A stretch of DNA of 64,000 nt from Methanobacterium aggregans (GCF_017874455.1 NZ_JAGGLN010000002.1:1-64000); one strand, 5' to 3'; numbered from the stretch's first letter, positions 44,433-53,957 are shown. Translations and numbers: made by a program. Notes: generated by a model from the letters alone, not told the origin.

Positions 44433-45020
44433 ATTAAGCGAAAATCATTATTTGCACTACTATGCGCAATAGGCATGGTTCTGTGCATCCTGCCGGCAAC
44501 ACTGGCAGTAAATACATCAAATACTTCACAAGAACCTTCTAAGGTCACTTCAAGTGAAGTTAAAGAAATTAAAGAAGTTAAAAAATTAAATGCAGCTTCT
44601 TATTACTACAAGAAAGTTGTTAAGTACAAGAAGGTGGCTTACTACAAGCACCACAAAAAACACTACAAGTACAAGAAGGTTGTAACCTACAAAAGGGTCT
44701 ACAAAACAGCGAAAGCAGCTTCAACGTACAAAACTGTTAAAAAGGTCTACAAATCTGTTGCAGCTTACAACGTGAAGAAAACTTCAATTACTGCAACTGC
44801 AACTGCAAAATGTTCCTGCGGTGCAACTGGAAATTACAACTACCACACAGCAAGTTTTAAAAACTACTGTCCGCACTGCCACAAATCAGGAGTTCTCGTA
44901 TGGAACCCTAAAGGAACAGCAGAGGGCGAATGGACATGTTCCAGCTGTGATGCAGACTACTGTGCTGCAGACGGTAAGGAAAAAGTTTACAGGAGCCCAA
45001 AATATTTAAAAAAAGCTTAA
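44433..45020 (+). CDS. Secreted Lys/Tyr-rich protein with zinc ribbons, unusual start
   Basis: A protein of about 195 residues. A signal peptide (KRKSLFALLCAIGMVLCILPATLA) is followed by a basic region with repeated YYKKVVKYKK-like units, probably for binding the cell wall. A C-terminal Cys-rich domain has CSCGATGNYNYHT, CPHCHKSGV and CSSCDADYC, two CxxC/CxC zinc-ribbon-like pairs. The only start near the signal peptide and in frame is ATT at 44433, 7 nt after GGAGGCGG. An ATG at 44217 would add 72 residues without sense. Non-ATG initiation is inferred, not proven. Confidence 0.6.
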   Translation: MKRKSLFALLCAIGMVLCILPATLAVNTSNTSQEPSKVTSSEVKEIKEVKKLNAASYYYKKVVKYKKVAYYKHHKKHYKYKKVVTYKRVYKTAKAASTYKTVKKVYKSVAAYNVKKTSITATATAKCSCGATGNYNYHTASFKNYCPHCHKSGVLVWNPKGTAEGEWTCSSCDADYCAADGKEKVYRSPKYLKKA

Positions 45021-45076
45021 AAGCTTAGAATAATATCTTCAAAGCCTGTTAACCCAAACAGGTTTTTAATTTCTAA

Positions 45077-45084
45077 TTTTTTTT
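45077..45084 (+). terminator. T-run terminator after the Lys/Tyr-rich protein
   Basis: Eight T residues 57 bases beyond the stop codon. Confidence 0.35.
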
Positions 45085-45776
45085 AATGTAATTTACTGAT
45101 AATAAGATAATGAAACTGAAGATCATTGATATTCTATTTTTTAAGTCAGAATTTTTTTTTAATTTATTGAATCCAATTGGGTTGTGTAGGATGTTGAATC
45201 CTATAAAAAAATTCCCTTAATTAAATTCTTTAATTTATTCATGAAAAAATCCTTTTATTAAACACACACATTTAAATCCACTGATTATTTTGAATAAACA
45301 TATTTTGAATAAACAATTTTTTTAGTTACTCCACTTCTCAATAAGAGTACGTATCCATGTTGTACATCCTTAAATTAGACATTAAACAGTCCATGTAACG
45401 GGTTAAAAATCTTAATTTGGCCGTGGAAGTCATGGGGTTGGGGTTTTCTGAAGATTTTGAAGTTACTCAACTTGATTGATTAAAGCAATTGATTAAAATA
45501 GAAGTAGAAATAAATTTAAAATAGATATTTGATTGGATTTATAAAAATATTTTAGTGAGGTTGTTGAAACAATCTTTAAAAGAGGGTATTCTAATAATTT
45601 TTTTGAAACATTTCTTAGATTAACAAAGAATTTTCAATTGGAACAGATTTATTTCCACTAAAACCTATAAATACTAGGAAATAGTAACAAATGTAATCTG
45701 AAAAGGAATGTGCTTAAATAAAATAAGCTCTCAAATTAAATAAAATAACTATTAAAATAATTTGAAGGTTGATAAA
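45085..45776. other. 692-base noncoding gap
   Basis: A+T-rich sequence with no gene, RNA or repeat that I can support; it should contain the promoter of the ferredoxin gene near its right end. Confidence 0.5.
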
Positions 45777-45941
45777 ATGATGGTTAAGGAATGGTGCATG
45801 TACTGCGGGGAATGTGCAGGTGTATGTCCCCGATCACTCATAGAAGTCCGGGAAACAAGCTTAATATTCAACGAAGAAGGATGTAAAGACTGCCAGATAT
45901 GCGTACAGGTATGTCCTGTGCAGGCTTTAAGCAAAGAGGAA
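45777..45941 (+). CDS. Small 2[4Fe-4S] ferredoxin
   Basis: A protein of about 55 residues with two cluster motifs: CMYCGECAGVCP and CKDCQICVQVCP, each CxxCxxCxxxCP. The start was set at the ATG after AAGGTTGAT; a TTG five codons upstream is also open. It ends 18 bp before the geranylgeranyl reductase gene and is probably its electron donor, since such reductases accept electrons from ferredoxin in methanogens. Confidence 0.9.
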
Positions 45942-45961
45942 TGATTAGAGGAGATGAAGAT

Positions 45962-47149
45962 ATGAAGTTAATTGAGACTGATGTTCTTGTGATAGGTGCA
46001 GGTCCAGCTGGTTCATCCACTGCAAAACACGCAGCACTTAACGGTGCAGACGTTATTCTAATGGATAAAAAGTCAGAGATAGGATCACCTAAACGATGCG
46101 CAGAGGGTGTTTCCAAGGAAGGGCTTGAAAAACTTGGAATTGAACTGGATCCTCGCTGGATTACAAGGGAAATAAAGGGTATTCGCCTTGTATCACCAAA
46201 CGGAACAGATGTCTGGTTGAACGATGAAAAGGTCAAAATCCCCGAGGCAGGATTCATACTGGAGAGAAAGGTCTTTGATAAATACATGGCAATGGATGCA
46301 GCACGTGCTGGGGCCAAAATAATGGTCAAAACCCTTGCAAGGGGGATGAGAAGAGATGGAGATGCTTACATTGTAAGCTGCCAGCACATGGATGAAGACT
46401 TTGAGATCAAAGCCAAAATTGTGGTTGGTTCAGATGGACCTGAATCCCGTGTTGGAAGATGGGGTGGCCTTAAAACCACAGTTAAACCAAAAAACATGGA
46501 ATCTGGTGTTCAATTTGAAATGGTTGGCCTTGAACTCGAAGATTCCAACTCCCTAGAGTTCTACTTTGGAAGTGTTGCCCCTGGTGGTTATGCATGGATA
46601 TTCCCAAAGGGTGATGACATAGCAAACGTTGGATTAGCTGTTTTAACAACTGAAACTGATAAAAGTGCCTACCAGCACCTTGTGGAGTTCGTTGAAAAAT
46701 GTCCTGCAACACAGAATGCTCAGGCAGTTGAACTGAACATAGGCGGAGACCCTGTGGGAGGTATGCTTAAAAATCTGGTTGCAGACAACGTTATTATAGT
46801 TGGAGATGCTGCAGGTCATGTTAACCCACTTACAGGAGGGGGAATAAACTCTGCACTGGAGGCTGGAATGTATGCAGGTCAGGTAACTGCTGCAGCCATT
46901 AAAGATGAGGATTACTCCGAAAAAAGACTTAAAAAATACCAGAAAAAATGTGAAGAAAATATAGGTAACTCCTTTGATAAGTACGCTAAAACCAAGGATT
47001 ACCTTTTATCTGTTTCAGATGAAGAACTGGACAAAGTAGCAGATGCATTCCAGGAAATTGAACTGGACAGTATAAACACACGAGAACTCATCAAAGTCCT
47101 GGTAAAGGTTTCACCTAAAGCACTGCTAAAATTAGGGAAAATATTTTAA
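45962..47149 (+). CDS. Geranylgeranyl reductase-family flavoprotein
   Basis: A 395-residue FAD protein. The Rossmann start is VIGAGPAGSSTA, a middle motif is DGPESRVGRWGG, and the second FAD motif is GDAAGHVNPLTGGGINSALE. These match the digeranylgeranylglycerophospholipid reductase family, which saturates the isoprenoid chains of archaeal lipids. The start was set at MKLIET, after GGAGATGAAGAT. It is in an operon-like pair with the ferredoxin. A methanogen may have several paralogues, so the exact substrate is not settled. Confidence 0.9.
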   Translation: MKLIETDVLVIGAGPAGSSTAKHAALNGADVILMDKKSEIGSPKRCAEGVSKEGLEKLGIELDPRWITREIKGIRLVSPNGTDVWLNDEKVKIPEAGFILERKVFDKYMAMDAARAGAKIMVKTLARGMRRDGDAYIVSCQHMDEDFEIKAKIVVGSDGPESRVGRWGGLKTTVKPKNMESGVQFEMVGLELEDSNSLEFYFGSVAPGGYAWIFPKGDDIANVGLAVLTTETDKSAYQHLVEFVEKCPATQNAQAVELNIGGDPVGGMLKNLVADNVIIVGDAAGHVNPLTGGGINSALEAGMYAGQVTAAAIKDEDYSEKRLKKYQKKCEENIGNSFDKYAKTKDYLLSVSDEELDKVADAFQEIELDSINTRELIKVLVKVSPKALLKLGKIF

Positions 47150-47418
47150 TTGAAATATTAATTCAATTTAAGTATTAAAATAATCCCTTTCTATTTTAAT
47201 TTTTCTAGTTTAATGAAGGGAAAATATTTCCTTATTTTTTAATTTTTAGCAGTTTAATTCTTTTAAGGATCAACAACCCTACGATCATATGATTTTTACA
47301 CAAAATTTGTGATACATGAATATTTGATAAATAGAGGGTTAAATTTCCGATTAAATTAAATAGTTGAATTAAGCCAATAATATCAGCATGCTTATCCAAT
47401 TACATTCAATTCAATGTT

Positions 47419-48216
47419 TTAAAAGATTATGTACAGTATGCATATCAAAAAAAACACCAGTGCAACCTGATGATACAATCTGTCAGCAACGTACATCATC
47501 GCATCCTTCTGGATAAAAAGGGATAAATAAAGGGGTATTGCTGCAAGAAATGCGGGTAAGACTGCAATTGCAAATTGTACAAGGTTCATGGTTCCAGAAT
47601 AGAGAATATATATGAGTGTTGCACCGGCTACCGTTCCGACAACACTTGCCTGACCCATTTTGGATTTGTACATCACGTATGTGGCCATTCCAGCCATGTA
47701 CATAAAGAAGTAAACACTCATTGGAACCAGGAAAATGTTGTCAAGGAGTACACAGCAGGATGCTATTCTCAAAACAGAATTGGTTGCAGTACTTGCAAAT
47801 GGGGCTAAAAGTGTATCTTTAAGCCTTATTGGAGGTACAGTATATAGGACCTGGTTTAAAAGCATCAGAGCCATTATGAGTGTGAAAACGGGTTTCATGA
47901 ATGCAAATGATATCAGGAAGACTGCTGTAATTACAAAGCCACAAAAGAGCATCACCCATTTCTTTTCTATGCTATTTTGTATGAATGCCCTCCCTTTTTT
48001 TGTTACATCATTCATATCAAGTTCAAGATCTGTTAGGTCGTTTAAACTGTAAAGGGCACCCCACAGCAGAGATACCAGGAAAAGACCTCCAAGTATTTCG
48101 TAAGGATTTTTTAGGGTTAAATTTGTAAAATAAGCATATGTTAGGGCTAAAAGATACATGTTAACAGTTTTAGATGCCCATGTTATACGGGTTGACTTTA
48201 TAAGGGTTTTTATCAT
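47419..48216 (-). CDS. UbiA-family prenyltransferase
   Basis: A 265-residue membrane protein with about eight or nine helices. The first acidic motif is SLNDLTDLELD, matching NDxxDxxxD. The usual second motif is weak or missing: LYHQVALVFF ends where one would expect it, and SKMGQASVV has no Asp pair. It may be a divergent enzyme or lack activity. Adjacent to geranylgeranyl reductase, convergently. GGGG precedes the ATG. Candidate roles include lipid or quinone-like synthesis. Confidence 0.75.
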   Translation of the reverse strand: MIKTLIKSTRITWASKTVNMYLLALTYAYFTNLTLKNPYEILGGLFLVSLLWGALYSLNDLTDLELDMNDVTKKGRAFIQNSIEKKWVMLFCGFVITAVFLISFAFMKPVFTLIMALMLLNQVLYTVPPIRLKDTLLAPFASTATNSVLRIASCCVLLDNIFLVPMSVYFFMYMAGMATYVMYKSKMGQASVVGTVAGATLIYILYSGTMNLVQFAIAVLPAFLAAIPLYLSLFIQKDAMMYVADRLYHQVALVFFLICILYIIF

Positions 48217-48410
48217 TATATAATCCCCAATTCATAGATTCAGTGTTTATCTAAAGCACAGCTTGCAAATCAAAAGCCAGGATCATCAACAGGAAACAAT
48301 CCATTACTTGTAAATGGAAGTGCAGAACTTGAATCATGCCAAGTTTATTTAGTTTTATTGTAAATGGATTAAAATACTTTCCAAATTATTAGTTCAATTC
48401 AAGTTAATGA

Positions 48411-49169
48411 TCAATTCCTCAAAAACCTTTTTTCTAATGCTTGACATATAAACCTTGGTTTGTGTCCATATTGTTTAATAAGATGTTTTACAGTTTTTTC
48501 GTTGACATCAAAGTGTTTCTTCACGATCTTCACAACTTCATCCATTGAGTATGAGATCTCAACAACTTCAAAGAGCAGTGCAAGAATACCAATTATTAAA
48601 CGGGATAATGGTCCAAAGTCCGTGAACAAATCTTTTTTTTCACTTTTAACATGAATTCTCCATGCAGTCTGAAGAACCACATTCATGGCTTTAAAATCAT
48701 TTCTGCAGGTTAAATATTCCTTTAAACAGAGAAAATAGAAATAAAATGATTTAAAACCTTTATAATTTGTCCACTGGCTGAATCCCACTGTTTTATCATC
48801 TAAAACGTGCGAATCATGAAATTTATCTGCAAAGAGCACTGCATCAAAGGTTTGAAGTTTTTTATAAACTTCACCTCGAGATTCTACCTGAAATTCATCC
48901 TTTAAATTCCTGAAAATCCTGTTAAAAACATCTTTTGAAGAATCCTCAAGATTTTTAATATCCAACTCAACATCGTAAACATTCAAAGCCAATTCATCAA
49001 CTGCGAAGTAGATATTTACGGATTTACCAGTTCCTGGAGCCCCAATTACGTGAACAATTTTTCCTTTATGCGTCTTAAGATCTTCAAGGATTTTATAAAG
49101 TTTTTTATAGGAACGTGTTTCAACGAAGCTTCCATTGTCTGCATTGGATGTAACCTTGTAGTTTTCCAT
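48411..49169 (-). CDS. P-loop ATPase, methanogen-type orphan
   Basis: A protein of about 252 residues with a Walker A (GAPGTGKS, residues about 35-42) and an acidic strand that could serve as Walker B (FDAVLFADKFHD). The C-terminal half (about 155-250) is basic and helical, ending in FICQALEKRFLRN. The ATG was set at MENYKV; it has no ribosome site, while TTTATATA lies about 27 bp upstream, so the mRNA is probably leaderless. The frame is open to 49331 without a better start. Function unknown. Confidence 0.65.
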   Translation of the reverse strand: MENYKVTSNADNGSFVETRSYKKLYKILEDLKTHKGKIVHVIGAPGTGKSVNIYFAVDELALNVYDVELDIKNLEDSSKDVFNRIFRNLKDEFQVESRGEVYKKLQTFDAVLFADKFHDSHVLDDKTVGFSQWTNYKGFKSFYFYFLCLKEYLTCRNDFKAMNVVLQTAWRIHVKSEKKDLFTDFGPLSRLIIGILALLFEVVEISYSMDEVVKIVKKHFDVNEKTVKHLIKQYGHKPRFICQALEKRFLRN

Positions 49170-49202
49170 GATAAAATATTGATTTTTACGAGTATATAAA
49201 CA
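49169..49202 (-). promoter_or_regulatory. Probable leaderless promoter of the P-loop ATPase gene
   Basis: On the minus strand TTTATATACTCG lies about 27 bp before the ATG, and there is no Shine-Dalgarno sequence between them. Confidence 0.4.
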
Positions 49203-49407
49203 CGAAGATTGAGATAATTTGCTCTTTAGTAATATTATCCATTTTTGGGTGTCCTGAAAAATTTTTTCAACTGAGTTGATCCACAAGAATTGGTGAATTA
49301 CAAATGAAAGTGCCCGTTCCCATAAATACATGAAAACCTATGGTTTTATTAATTTTATAAATCATAATTATAAGCAGAAAATGATTAAATATTTTTGAGG
49401 GGTTTAA

Positions 49408-51186
49408 ATGGCAAAATATAGGTGTACAGTCTGTAACTACATATACGATGAGGAAGTTGAGGGTGTTAAATTCAATGATCTGCCTGAAAATTGGAGATGT
49501 CCCGTTTGCAACTCTCCAAAAAGTGCATTTGTATTTCTATGTGAAGGTAAAGCATGTGATGGGTCTGAAGAAGCAGATGAAAATAAAACAGTTTCAGATG
49601 TTATGGTTGCACAGATGGTGGAGTGGGGTGTTAAGTACGTGTTTGGAATACCTGGAACTTCTTCACTGGGTGTTGTTGAGGCCATACGTAAAAATGATGC
49701 CATCAGCTACGTACAGGTGAGACATGAACAGGCAGCTGCACTAATGGCTTCTGCCTACGGTAAGCTCACAGGACATGTTGCTGCATGTCTGACCATTGCA
49801 GGTCCAGGTGCAACTAACCTTGCAACAGGACTTTACGATGCAAAACTGGATCATTCCCCTGTTCTGGCCTTGACCGGTATGGTGAAAAGGCAGCTCATTG
49901 GTCCTGGTTCCTTTCAGGAGATAGATCAGCACGCTTTCTTTGAACCTGTGGCTGTTTTCAACAAAACACTCATGTCAGAGGATCAGACCACCAGCCTTAC
50001 AACCCTTGCAATTAAACATGCCCTCCTTGAAAGGGGAGTTTCACACATTGGAATACCCAACGATGTTCAAAAATTTCCATGCACTGGTAAAGTAACTCCT
50101 TTTAAAAATAGAATGCCCAATCAAGCAGTTTTACAACCAGATTTCATTGTGGAAAGGGCTGCAAATTTGGTGGATAATTCAAAAAGGCCAGTTATAATAG
50201 CTGGTTTTGGGGCAATGGGTCATGGTGATGAACTTTTAGAATTTGCAGAGAAGATAGATGCCCCCATCACAACAACCTTCCGGGGAAAAGGTGTGGTTAA
50301 TGAGTACAATCCACTTTACGTTGGAAGTCATGGAACAATAGGTTCAACAGCTTCAGCAGAACTTGTGGAAAAATCTGATCTCCTCGTGGTGGTTGGATCC
50401 TCCTTCTCAGACATGACACAAATACCTGAGAAGAGGGCTGTTCAGATCGACATGGACCCCCTGATGATAGCCCGTAGATATCCTGTTGAAGCTCCCATGC
50501 TTGGAAACAGCTCAGAACTTCTCCCACGCTTAATAAAAGCTGTTGAAGGTAAACAAAGACCAGACTACATGAAAGAAATTGCTGCATTGAATAAATCCTG
50601 GCTTGATCTTCTTGATGAAGAGACTGATGCCTCAAAATCGCCTTTAAGACCCCAGTACATAATAAAAGTTCTGAATGAAAAGCTTGCAGACGATGCAATT
50701 GTATCCCTGGATGTTGGTGAGAATGGATGGTGGTTCGGCCGTAACTTCTTTATGAAAGAAACCCAGAAACTTCTCATGTCCGGCTACCTCGCCACGATGG
50801 GATTTGGATTGCCTGCAGCTATTACAGCCCAACTGGTTTATCCTGAAAGGCAGGTTACATGTATAAGTGGTGATGGTGGTTTTTCAATGGTTATGGGGGA
50901 GTTTATGACTGCATGCAAATATGAACTGCCCATCAACCTGTTCGTAATGGATAACAGGCAGCTTGGAATGATCATGCAGGAGCAAAAGGTTGAAAATTAT
51001 CCCAACTGGCAGACTGACCTTCACAACTGCGACTTTGCAGAGTATGCAGAAAGCTGTGGAGGTCTTGGAATAAGGGTTGAAAGTCCTGAAAAACTTCCAG
51101 AAGCAGTTGATAAAGCTTTGAATTCAGATAAGCCTGTTTTAATTGACATTGAAACTGATCCTAGAAGATTTATTGGATCTGATTGA
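49408..51186 (+). CDS. Rubredoxin-TPP enzyme fusion
   Basis: A 592-residue protein. Residues 1-45 are a rubredoxin domain with Cys6, Cys9, Cys31 and Cys34 (CTVCNYIYD, CPVCNSP). A linker to about 60 leads to a full thiamine-diphosphate enzyme of the acetolactate synthase/pyruvate oxidase superfamily. Glu107 in VRHEQAAALMASAYG is the cofactor-activating Glu, and GDGGFSM near 487 with NLFVMDN is the TPP-Mg motif. The rubredoxin suggests electron transfer during decarboxylation of a 2-oxo acid. Substrate unknown. GAGGGG lies before the ATG. The next gene may belong to the same unit. Confidence 0.85.
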   Translation: MAKYRCTVCNYIYDEEVEGVKFNDLPENWRCPVCNSPKSAFVFLCEGKACDGSEEADENKTVSDVMVAQMVEWGVKYVFGIPGTSSLGVVEAIRKNDAISYVQVRHEQAAALMASAYGKLTGHVAACLTIAGPGATNLATGLYDAKLDHSPVLALTGMVKRQLIGPGSFQEIDQHAFFEPVAVFNKTLMSEDQTTSLTTLAIKHALLERGVSHIGIPNDVQKFPCTGKVTPFKNRMPNQAVLQPDFIVERAANLVDNSKRPVIIAGFGAMGHGDELLEFAEKIDAPITTTFRGKGVVNEYNPLYVGSHGTIGSTASAELVEKSDLLVVVGSSFSDMTQIPEKRAVQIDMDPLMIARRYPVEAPMLGNSSELLPRLIKAVEGKQRPDYMKEIAALNKSWLDLLDEETDASKSPLRPQYIIKVLNEKLADDAIVSLDVGENGWWFGRNFFMKETQKLLMSGYLATMGFGLPAAITAQLVYPERQVTCISGDGGFSMVMGEFMTACKYELPINLFVMDNRQLGMIMQEQKVENYPNWQTDLHNCDFAEYAESCGGLGIRVESPEKLPEAVDKALNSDKPVLIDIETDPRRFIGSD

Positions 51187-51278
51187 GATGAAACCTGAAA
51201 ATGTAGATTATGATTGAAGATAGGGGATATAATTTTTTAAAGAAACTTCATGCATACAAGAATCAGGAGAGTTGAAAC

Positions 51279-52778
51279 ATGGTCCAGGATTCATGGAAAG
51301 TACTTTCAAAGGTAGAAGATTCCAGGGAGAATCGGGCTAGATGTCCCTGCCCATTATGCCCCAGCTATTCAAACTGCGGTGGCGAAATACTTTACTGTGG
51401 CATAGGGCCCAGTAAGTCAGATGTTGAAATTCAGGGTTGTGTATGCAATAAATGTGACATTTACATTGAAAAAGGGCTCAAAGGAAACTATTACTGCACC
51501 AAAGATGTTGTTGGAAGGAACAGTAATTTTATGCGTAAAAAAGGATCATATGAAGACCCTGAAAGTTACAATAAAATGGTTAACATTAAAGATGAATGTT
51601 CCACTGGACGAAGCATGGTAGGTTCAATGGGATCCGCAAAGAAACTGCCTGTTTCATTTGAAGATATCCATTTTATTCCAGCCCAGGTGAACAAAATACC
51701 CCTGAACCTTGAGGAGGCTGTTAACACAACCATATGTATAGGTCCCTCATCAATGAAACCCCTGCAGCTTTCATCACCCATAATAATTTCAGGAATGAGT
51801 TTTGGTGCAGTGTCAATGAATGTTAAGCTTGTGATTGCAGAAACTGCTTCAAAGTTGAATGTTGGATTCAACTCCGGTGAAGGCGGTATAACAAAGGCTG
51901 AGCTTGAAATGGCACCATCTCAAATGATGGTTCAGTATGCAACTGGCAGATTTGGAGTTGATGAAGAGATACTGAAAAATGCTGTAGCAGTTGAAATACG
52001 CTTTGGACAGGGAGCTTACCCTGGAAAAGGAAGTTACCTTCCTGCAGAGAAAATGAACCAGGAGATAGCGGAACTCAGAGGTCTTGAACCTGATGAATCT
52101 GCCTATTCTCCTGCACACCATTCAGATATATTGAACCCTGGAGATGTTGTTGAGAAGGTTTCATGGCTTCGTAAGTTAACTAATGGGGCCCCAGTAGGTG
52201 CTAAAATTGGTTGTGGTGATATTGAGGGAGATATTGAGGTTCTTGTGGATGCTGATGTTGATTTTGTAACCCTTGATGGCTTTGGAGGGGGTACTGGTGC
52301 TACCGATCTTTACGTTAGGGAAAACGTTGGAATACCCATAATTGCAGCACTTCCAAGGGCTTATAAATATCTTGATGAGCTTGGAGTGAAGGATGGTGTC
52401 TCAATTCTTGCAGGAGGGGGTCTGCGCAGTTCTGCAGATTTTGCGAAGTGCCTGGCCCTGGGTGCAGATGCAGTTTCCATAGGAACTGCAGCACTCATAG
52501 CACTGAACTGTGAACAGTACAGGGTATGTTACAGTGGATCATGTCCCACAGGAGTTGCAACCCAAAATACTGAGCTTATAAAACAGTTGAACGTTTCTGA
52601 TGGAGTTAAAAAACTTGAAAACTTTCTGAAGATTTCAACAAAAGAAGTAGCAAATCTCACACGCATAACTGGGAAAGAGAAGATTTCAGATCTGAATATG
52701 GATGATTTAACTGCAATTACACGTGAAACTGCATTTGTAACAGGTGTGAAATATATCAATGGCCAGTGCTTGAGGTGA
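51279..52778 (+). CDS. Glutamate synthase-like FMN and Fe-S protein with DUF2769 N terminus
   Basis: A 499-residue protein. The N-terminal 85 residues have about ten cysteines (CPCPLCPSYSNC, CVCNKCDIY, YYCTKD), a DUF2769-like module. Residues about 130-495 are the FMN-binding glutamate synthase alpha/beta barrel: SGMSFGAVSMN, GEGG, GTGATDLY and the Fe-S cysteines at about 410, 417 and 422 (CYSGSCPTGVATQN). It lacks the glutaminase domain, so ammonia or another amine donor, or a different reaction, is expected. It lies 92 bp downstream of the rubredoxin-TPP fusion. GGAGAG precedes the ATG. Confidence 0.85.
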   Translation: MVQDSWKVLSKVEDSRENRARCPCPLCPSYSNCGGEILYCGIGPSKSDVEIQGCVCNKCDIYIEKGLKGNYYCTKDVVGRNSNFMRKKGSYEDPESYNKMVNIKDECSTGRSMVGSMGSAKKLPVSFEDIHFIPAQVNKIPLNLEEAVNTTICIGPSSMKPLQLSSPIIISGMSFGAVSMNVKLVIAETASKLNVGFNSGEGGITKAELEMAPSQMMVQYATGRFGVDEEILKNAVAVEIRFGQGAYPGKGSYLPAEKMNQEIAELRGLEPDESAYSPAHHSDILNPGDVVEKVSWLRKLTNGAPVGAKIGCGDIEGDIEVLVDADVDFVTLDGFGGGTGATDLYVRENVGIPIIAALPRAYKYLDELGVKDGVSILAGGGLRSSADFAKCLALGADAVSIGTAALIALNCEQYRVCYSGSCPTGVATQNTELIKQLNVSDGVKKLENFLKISTKEVANLTRITGKEKISDLNMDDLTAITRETAFVTGVKYINGQCLR

Positions 52779-52807
52779 ATTACTATTTTTAAATGGATAT
52801 AAATAAC

Positions 52808-52815
52808 TTTTTTTT
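52808..52815 (+). terminator. T-run terminator after the glutamate synthase-like gene
   Basis: Eight T residues 30 bases after the stop codon. Confidence 0.45.
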
Positions 52816-52920
52816 AGAGTAAACTTCATGAATCCAGTGTCAGCGAACCATTTAAAACCCTGATGGATCAAAACATGAACAAAATATTGGATAAATTTTT
52901 GTAGTTAAGGTGATGAAGAT

Positions 52921-53922
52921 ATGGATGAAATTGATATTGAATCTGAAAAAGTATTTGATCTAACATTTAATGCCATACCTGACCTTATAACACTCCTTGA
53001 TAAGGATCATAAAATTTTAAGGATTAACAAGGCTATGGCAAATCGTCTTGGAGTTTCACCTGAAGAATGTGTTGGTAAAATATGTTTTGAAGTGGTTCAC
53101 AACAGAGAATGTCCTATAGAAAACTGTCCCCATGCATTGTTACTGGAAGATGGTTCAGAACACGTATCTGAAGTGAAAGAAGATAATTTAGGAGGATTTT
53201 TCCTTGTAACTGCCACTCCAATAGTTGACAGTTCAGGGAATACATTGGGGAGTGTTCATGTTGCAAGGGATATTACACAGCGTAAAATTATGGAGGATGA
53301 ACTTCATAAAGCCCTTGAGGATAAGGACGTACTTATTAAAGAGGTGCACCACAGGGTTAAGAACAATTTGATGATCCTATCAAGCTTGTTAAACCTACAA
53401 TCCCGTTACATAACCGATGAGAAGATCCAGAATATTTTCAAGGAATGCCAGGATCGTACAAGGTCCCTTGCAATTATACATGAAAAACTGTACAGATCAG
53501 AAGATCTTAAAAAAATAAAGATCAATGAATACATTGAAAGCCTTGTTTCAAGTCTTTATCACAGTTACACACTGGATTACAATAGAATTAAGGTCAGGGT
53601 GGATGTTGAAAACCTTGAATTTGATGCAGACACATCCATTCCAATTGGGCTCATAATAAACGAACTTTTCACCAATGCAATGAAGCATGCATTTCCAGGA
53701 AATAAAACTGGGCAGGTAACTGTTGAACTGCATTCAGAAAATGATGAATTTAAACTTGAGGTTTCAGATGATGGAACTGGTTTTCCTGAAGATTTAGACT
53801 ATAAAAATGTTGATTCTTTAGGTTTACGACTTGTTAAGAGCTTAACCGAACAGATAGATGGAAAACTTGAGCTTGAACATGGTAAAGGTACTCATTTTAC
53901 CGTGACATTCAGAGAACTGTAA
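52921..53922 (+). CDS. Soluble PAS histidine kinase (HWE/HisKA_2 type)
   Basis: A 333-residue kinase without membrane helices. Residues 1-120 are a PAS domain (LTFNAIPDLITLLDKDHKIL; it has CPIENCPHA, a cysteine pair that might sense redox). The phosphoacceptor block is EVHHRVKNNLMILSSLLNLQSR, and the ATPase shows NELFTNAMKHAFP, DDGTGF and SLGLRLV. It closely resembles the kinase at 35293 in the catalytic half. AAGGTGATG precedes the ATG. No cognate regulator nearby. Confidence 0.92.
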   Translation: MDEIDIESEKVFDLTFNAIPDLITLLDKDHKILRINKAMANRLGVSPEECVGKICFEVVHNRECPIENCPHALLLEDGSEHVSEVKEDNLGGFFLVTATPIVDSSGNTLGSVHVARDITQRKIMEDELHKALEDKDVLIKEVHHRVKNNLMILSSLLNLQSRYITDEKIQNIFKECQDRTRSLAIIHEKLYRSEDLKKIKINEYIESLVSSLYHSYTLDYNRIKVRVDVENLEFDADTSIPIGLIINELFTNAMKHAFPGNKTGQVTVELHSENDEFKLEVSDDGTGFPEDLDYKNVDSLGLRLVKSLTEQIDGKLELEHGKGTHFTVTFREL

Positions 53923-53949
53923 ACCCTACCCCTAAAAAAGTCTTTCTCC

Positions 53950-53957
53950 CTTTTTTT
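53950..53957 (+). terminator. T-run terminator after the second histidine kinase
   Basis: A seven-T run after CCC, 28 bases after the stop codon. Confidence 0.45.
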
